Of a stretch of 64,000 bases of DNA, positions 62,043-64,000 are shown piece by piece. Each line of letters starts with the position of its first letter. The stretch's first letter is position 1. The notes beneath the pieces are model-generated. The model saw only the letters and a list, made by a program, of their open reading frames with translations, was not told where the DNA came from and did no database searches. Made by a program: the position numbers and the translations under genes. The stretch comes from CAYTPI01 sp964439625. GTDB lineage: Bacteria > Chloroflexota > Anaerolineae > Aggregatilineales > UBA3940. The stretch covers positions 180,083 through 244,082 of the forward strand of contig CAYTPI010000003.1 of assembly GCA_964439625.1 (NCBI GenBank), read 5' to 3'.

Positions 62043-63624
62043 GACGCTCATCTCGCTGCGTCAGTTGTCTCGCCGCTCGGAGACGCTGCGCCCATTAGTT
62101 GACGTCTCGATAGACTTACACACGGGGGAAGTAGTTGGTATAGCTGAGCGTACAAACCATGGCACCGCGGAGTTAGTTTCGCTTCTCTCGGGTCAATACG
62201 CTCCTGATGCAGGTGAGATACTCATCCAAGGTGATCTGTTACAGTGGCCCTTCCAGTCACTTAAAGTTGGCCTTTCCATCCTCTACCGCGAGCCACAATT
62301 GGTTAGCCGGTTAGACGTAGCAAGTAACATCTTCCTAGGGCGGGAAGTGGGATGGCCCCAAAGTGTTAAGTGGCTCAAGATTCGGCGCAAGCGGCAAATG
62401 TATACAAAAGCCGCGCAGATACTGCAAGAGTTGGATGCCGCTAACATCCCGCTGCATATTGAGGCAGGCAAGCTCCCGGCAGAAAGCCAATACCTGGTCT
62501 CAATTGCACAAGTGATGGCAGAACTTACTCCAATTATTATTGTTGACCAACCAAGCGCCATCTTGAGTTTGCCGTATCAGGACAAAATGCTAAGTCTGAT
62601 ACGCAAGTGGCAAGCTGAGGGTTGTGCAGTGTTGTTGCTCAGTTCTAATCTGGATCATCTGTTCGCGGTATCAGATCGCATCATCGTGCTGCGTGATGGG
62701 CATGTCACAGCTAATGTGGTGACAGACGATACCAATCGCGAGCAGATTGTGGCGGCAATGATTGGTACATCAGAGCGGGCTCAGCGCACACCGGTTATCT
62801 GGGCGATTGACAGCTATTATGAGGCACGTAAACAAGCAGAGATGCTGCGTCACCAACAGAAATCGCTCAAACAAAACCTTGCCAAGCAAGATACGCTCAA
62901 CCGTGATCTATTAAAACAGTTGTCAAAGCAGGTGCACGCACTCGACAGTGCAAACCTTGCACTCCAAGATGCCCAACGCCGCCTACTTGGCGAGCGGGAA
63001 CAGGAACGTAAATACCTTGCACGTGAACTTCACGATCAATTAATTCAGGATTTGCTTAGCCTTGCTTATCAGCTTGAAGAAATTGAAGACAGCATCGTTG
63101 AAAATGAGCAGCTTGAATCATCGATTGCCGATGTGCGCGGAAATATCCGGGGCCTGGTGACGAATGTACGTCAGATTTGTGGTATGCTGCGCCCACCAAC
63201 GATTGATCGCCTTGGACTTGCTTCAGCATTGCAGTCGTATCTCAAGCAATGGAGTAAGCGGACTGGTATCCGAGTTAACCTGACTATTGACAAGACCCTT
63301 GGCAGGCTGCCAGAGGAAATCGAAATCTCAATATTTCGCATTATTCAAGAGGGAGTCACGAATGTTTGGAAGCATGCAAATGCTAGTGAAGTTACCGTGA
63401 GCCTAAAGAATACATCGCCACGAACGCTGCTTATTACTGTGACGGATAATGGGACTGGATTAAGCACCGATTTCGATTTTTCAGAAATGAGTACCCAAGG
63501 CCATTTCGGGTTACTCGGTATTAGCGAACGAGTCGCTTTGATGGGAGGGAAATTGAATTTCAGTAATTATACAAACGGAGGCGCACGGTTGCAGATTGAA
63601 ATCCCTCACCCAAGGTCTGTTTAG
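62035..63624 (+). CDS. Histidine kinase with N-terminal degenerate sugar-ABC ATPase domain
   Basis: About 529 residues from the ATG at 62035; an ATG at 62026 is possible, but GGA at 62024 fits 62035. Residues 1-245 are a full ABC domain of the RbsA/XylG/FrcA subfamily (VASNIFLGRE, DRIIVLRDGHV, VAAMIG) with all catalytic motifs lost: Walker A GIAERTNHGTAE instead of GxxGxGKST, signature LPAES, Walker B Glu to Gln (IIVDQPSA), switch His to Ser. Residues 250-320 form a coiled coil. Then NarL-type kinase: HisKA_3 with H333 in LARELHDQLIQ, N box FRIIQEGVTNVWKHA, G box VTDNGTGLS, GHFGLLGISERV. No membrane helix or other sensor domain. It presumably phosphorylates the upstream regulator; the pseudo-ATPase is the likely sensor. 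Confidence 0.9.
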   Translation: MAETLISLRQLSRRSETLRPLVDVSIDLHTGEVVGIAERTNHGTAELVSLLSGQYAPDAGEILIQGDLLQWPFQSLKVGLSILYREPQLVSRLDVASNIFLGREVGWPQSVKWLKIRRKRQMYTKAAQILQELDAANIPLHIEAGKLPAESQYLVSIAQVMAELTPIIIVDQPSAILSLPYQDKMLSLIRKWQAEGCAVLLLSSNLDHLFAVSDRIIVLRDGHVTANVVTDDTNREQIVAAMIGTSERAQRTPVIWAIDSYYEARKQAEMLRHQQKSLKQNLAKQDTLNRDLLKQLSKQVHALDSANLALQDAQRRLLGEREQERKYLARELHDQLIQDLLSLAYQLEEIEDSIVENEQLESSIADVRGNIRGLVTNVRQICGMLRPPTIDRLGLASALQSYLKQWSKRTGIRVNLTIDKTLGRLPEEIEISIFRIIQEGVTNVWKHANASEVTVSLKNTSPRTLLITVTDNGTGLSTDFDFSEMSTQGHFGLLGISERVALMGGKLNFSNYTNGGARLQIEIPHPRSV

Positions 63625-63796
63625 TACAAGTTATCACACCCCACAATAGGCATTCAAGCATTTAATTCGTTTGTGAGCCTCGTCAGTATTGATCATTATC
63701 TAAGAAATCGCCGCATCTATCACTGGCTGCCACATTCAGGATATTAAACTGGCTGTCGAACTACATCATCGCAGGGACTGCGCACGCACCGCAGTA

Positions 63797-63825
63797 TTGA
63801 CATGAAACACTGCGACGACTAGAAT
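63797..63825 (+). promoter_or_regulatory. Sigma-70 promoter of the last gene
   Basis: TTGACA at 63797-63802 and TAGAAT at 63820-63825, spacer 17 bases, 37 bases before the ATG at 63863. Confidence 0.75.
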
Positions 63826-63862
63826 AGGATGGGTTACTATCGTAGTAAATTGGAGAAAATGC

Positions 63863-64000
63863 ATGCGTGCTTTCAGCTATTTGCTTTTAGTAACTTTTAT
63901 GGTGTTCTTGATGCCAGGGAACATCTACTCACAAGAAGATGAAATGACACAACCCGGTTATCGTGCATCGCTGTATGACACCGCTTGGCCGACCGATATG
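63863..64000 (+). CDS. Secreted protein, N-terminal fragment
   Basis: Open at the window edge; 46 codons are visible. MRAFSYLLLVTFMVFLMPGNIYSQ is a signal peptide with likely cleavage after a small residue near YSQ; the mature part begins EDEMTQPGY. GGAGA lies six bases before the ATG and a good promoter precedes it. An overlapping ATG at 63859 opens a shorter frame without a signal and is not favoured. Function cannot be told. Confidence 0.7.
   Translation, partial: MRAFSYLLLVTFMVFLMPGNIYSQEDEMTQPGYRASLYDTAWPTDM

Noticed and set aside
1..64000. CRISPR arrays, insertion sequences, prophage or integrase genes
   Set aside because: I read both strands for regular spaced repeats, transposases and terminal inverted repeats and found none; the only long repeat is inside the sugar-binding protein gene.

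Overview
The window looks like a piece of an aerobic, heterotrophic bacterial chromosome of roughly even base composition, most in keeping with Chloroflexota (Anaerolineae-like). That placement is an inference from gene content: A2-type caa3 oxidase, YfhO and GT-C membrane proteins in a glycan locus, Glu-rich tethers on binding lipoproteins, SpoIIE/RsbW/STAS modules. No rRNA is present to confirm it. A 100-N run at 58872-58971 shows the sequence is a scaffold.

Region 1 (1-19151, + strand) is a surface-glycan locus. It holds the end of an RfbH-type 3-dehydrase, a DPM1-like GT2, an adenosine kinase-like PfkB protein, S-adenosylhomocysteine hydrolase, an Rmd-like reductase, GDP-mannose 4,6-dehydratase, a phosphohexomutase, TatD, a broken metallophosphoesterase, further GT2 and GT4 enzymes, two tandem GT-C-like membrane proteins, a YfhO protein and an O-antigen-ligase-like protein. 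Many junctions overlap by a few bases, so much of it is probably co-transcribed. A tRNA-Pro with its own promoter and a strong terminator close it.

Region 2 (19.4-29.8 kb): a beta-propeller lipoprotein, a NUDIX hydrolase, a beta-lactamase-fold serine hydrolase, and a minus-strand partner-switching operon (STAS, HATPase-STAS fusion, HATPase, GAF-PP2C phosphatase). Two tandem S41 proteases and SmpB follow. Region 3 (30.1-34.6 kb) is a caa3 cytochrome oxidase operon. Region 4 (34.6-44.7 kb, mostly minus) has a YgfZ-like protein, an AapJQMP-type amino-acid ABC transporter, tRNA-Arg, two uncharacterised proteins, and a response regulator/DUF192/LysM-M23 group. Region 5 (44.8-52.2 kb) holds a DinG-like nuclease-helicase, a receiver-histidine kinase, a HAD-DinB fusion, a Cys-rich protein, EF-P with Arg at its tip, and tRNA-Leu with a near-consensus promoter.

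Region 6 (52.6-63.6 kb) is the most unusual. A minus-strand sugar or polyol uptake and oxidation operon (VOC protein, SDR, binding protein with two tandem domains, half-size sugar ABC ATPase, XylH/RbsC-type permease, two MDR alcohol dehydrogenases, a beta-hydroxyacid dehydrogenase) is divergent from a two-component pair. The response regulator is REC-HTH-REC. The histidine kinase has, in place of a normal sensor, a complete sugar-ABC ATPase domain in which every catalytic motif is degraded. My inference is that this pseudo-ATPase reads the state of the neighbouring transporter. The window ends inside a secreted protein gene behind a near-consensus promoter.
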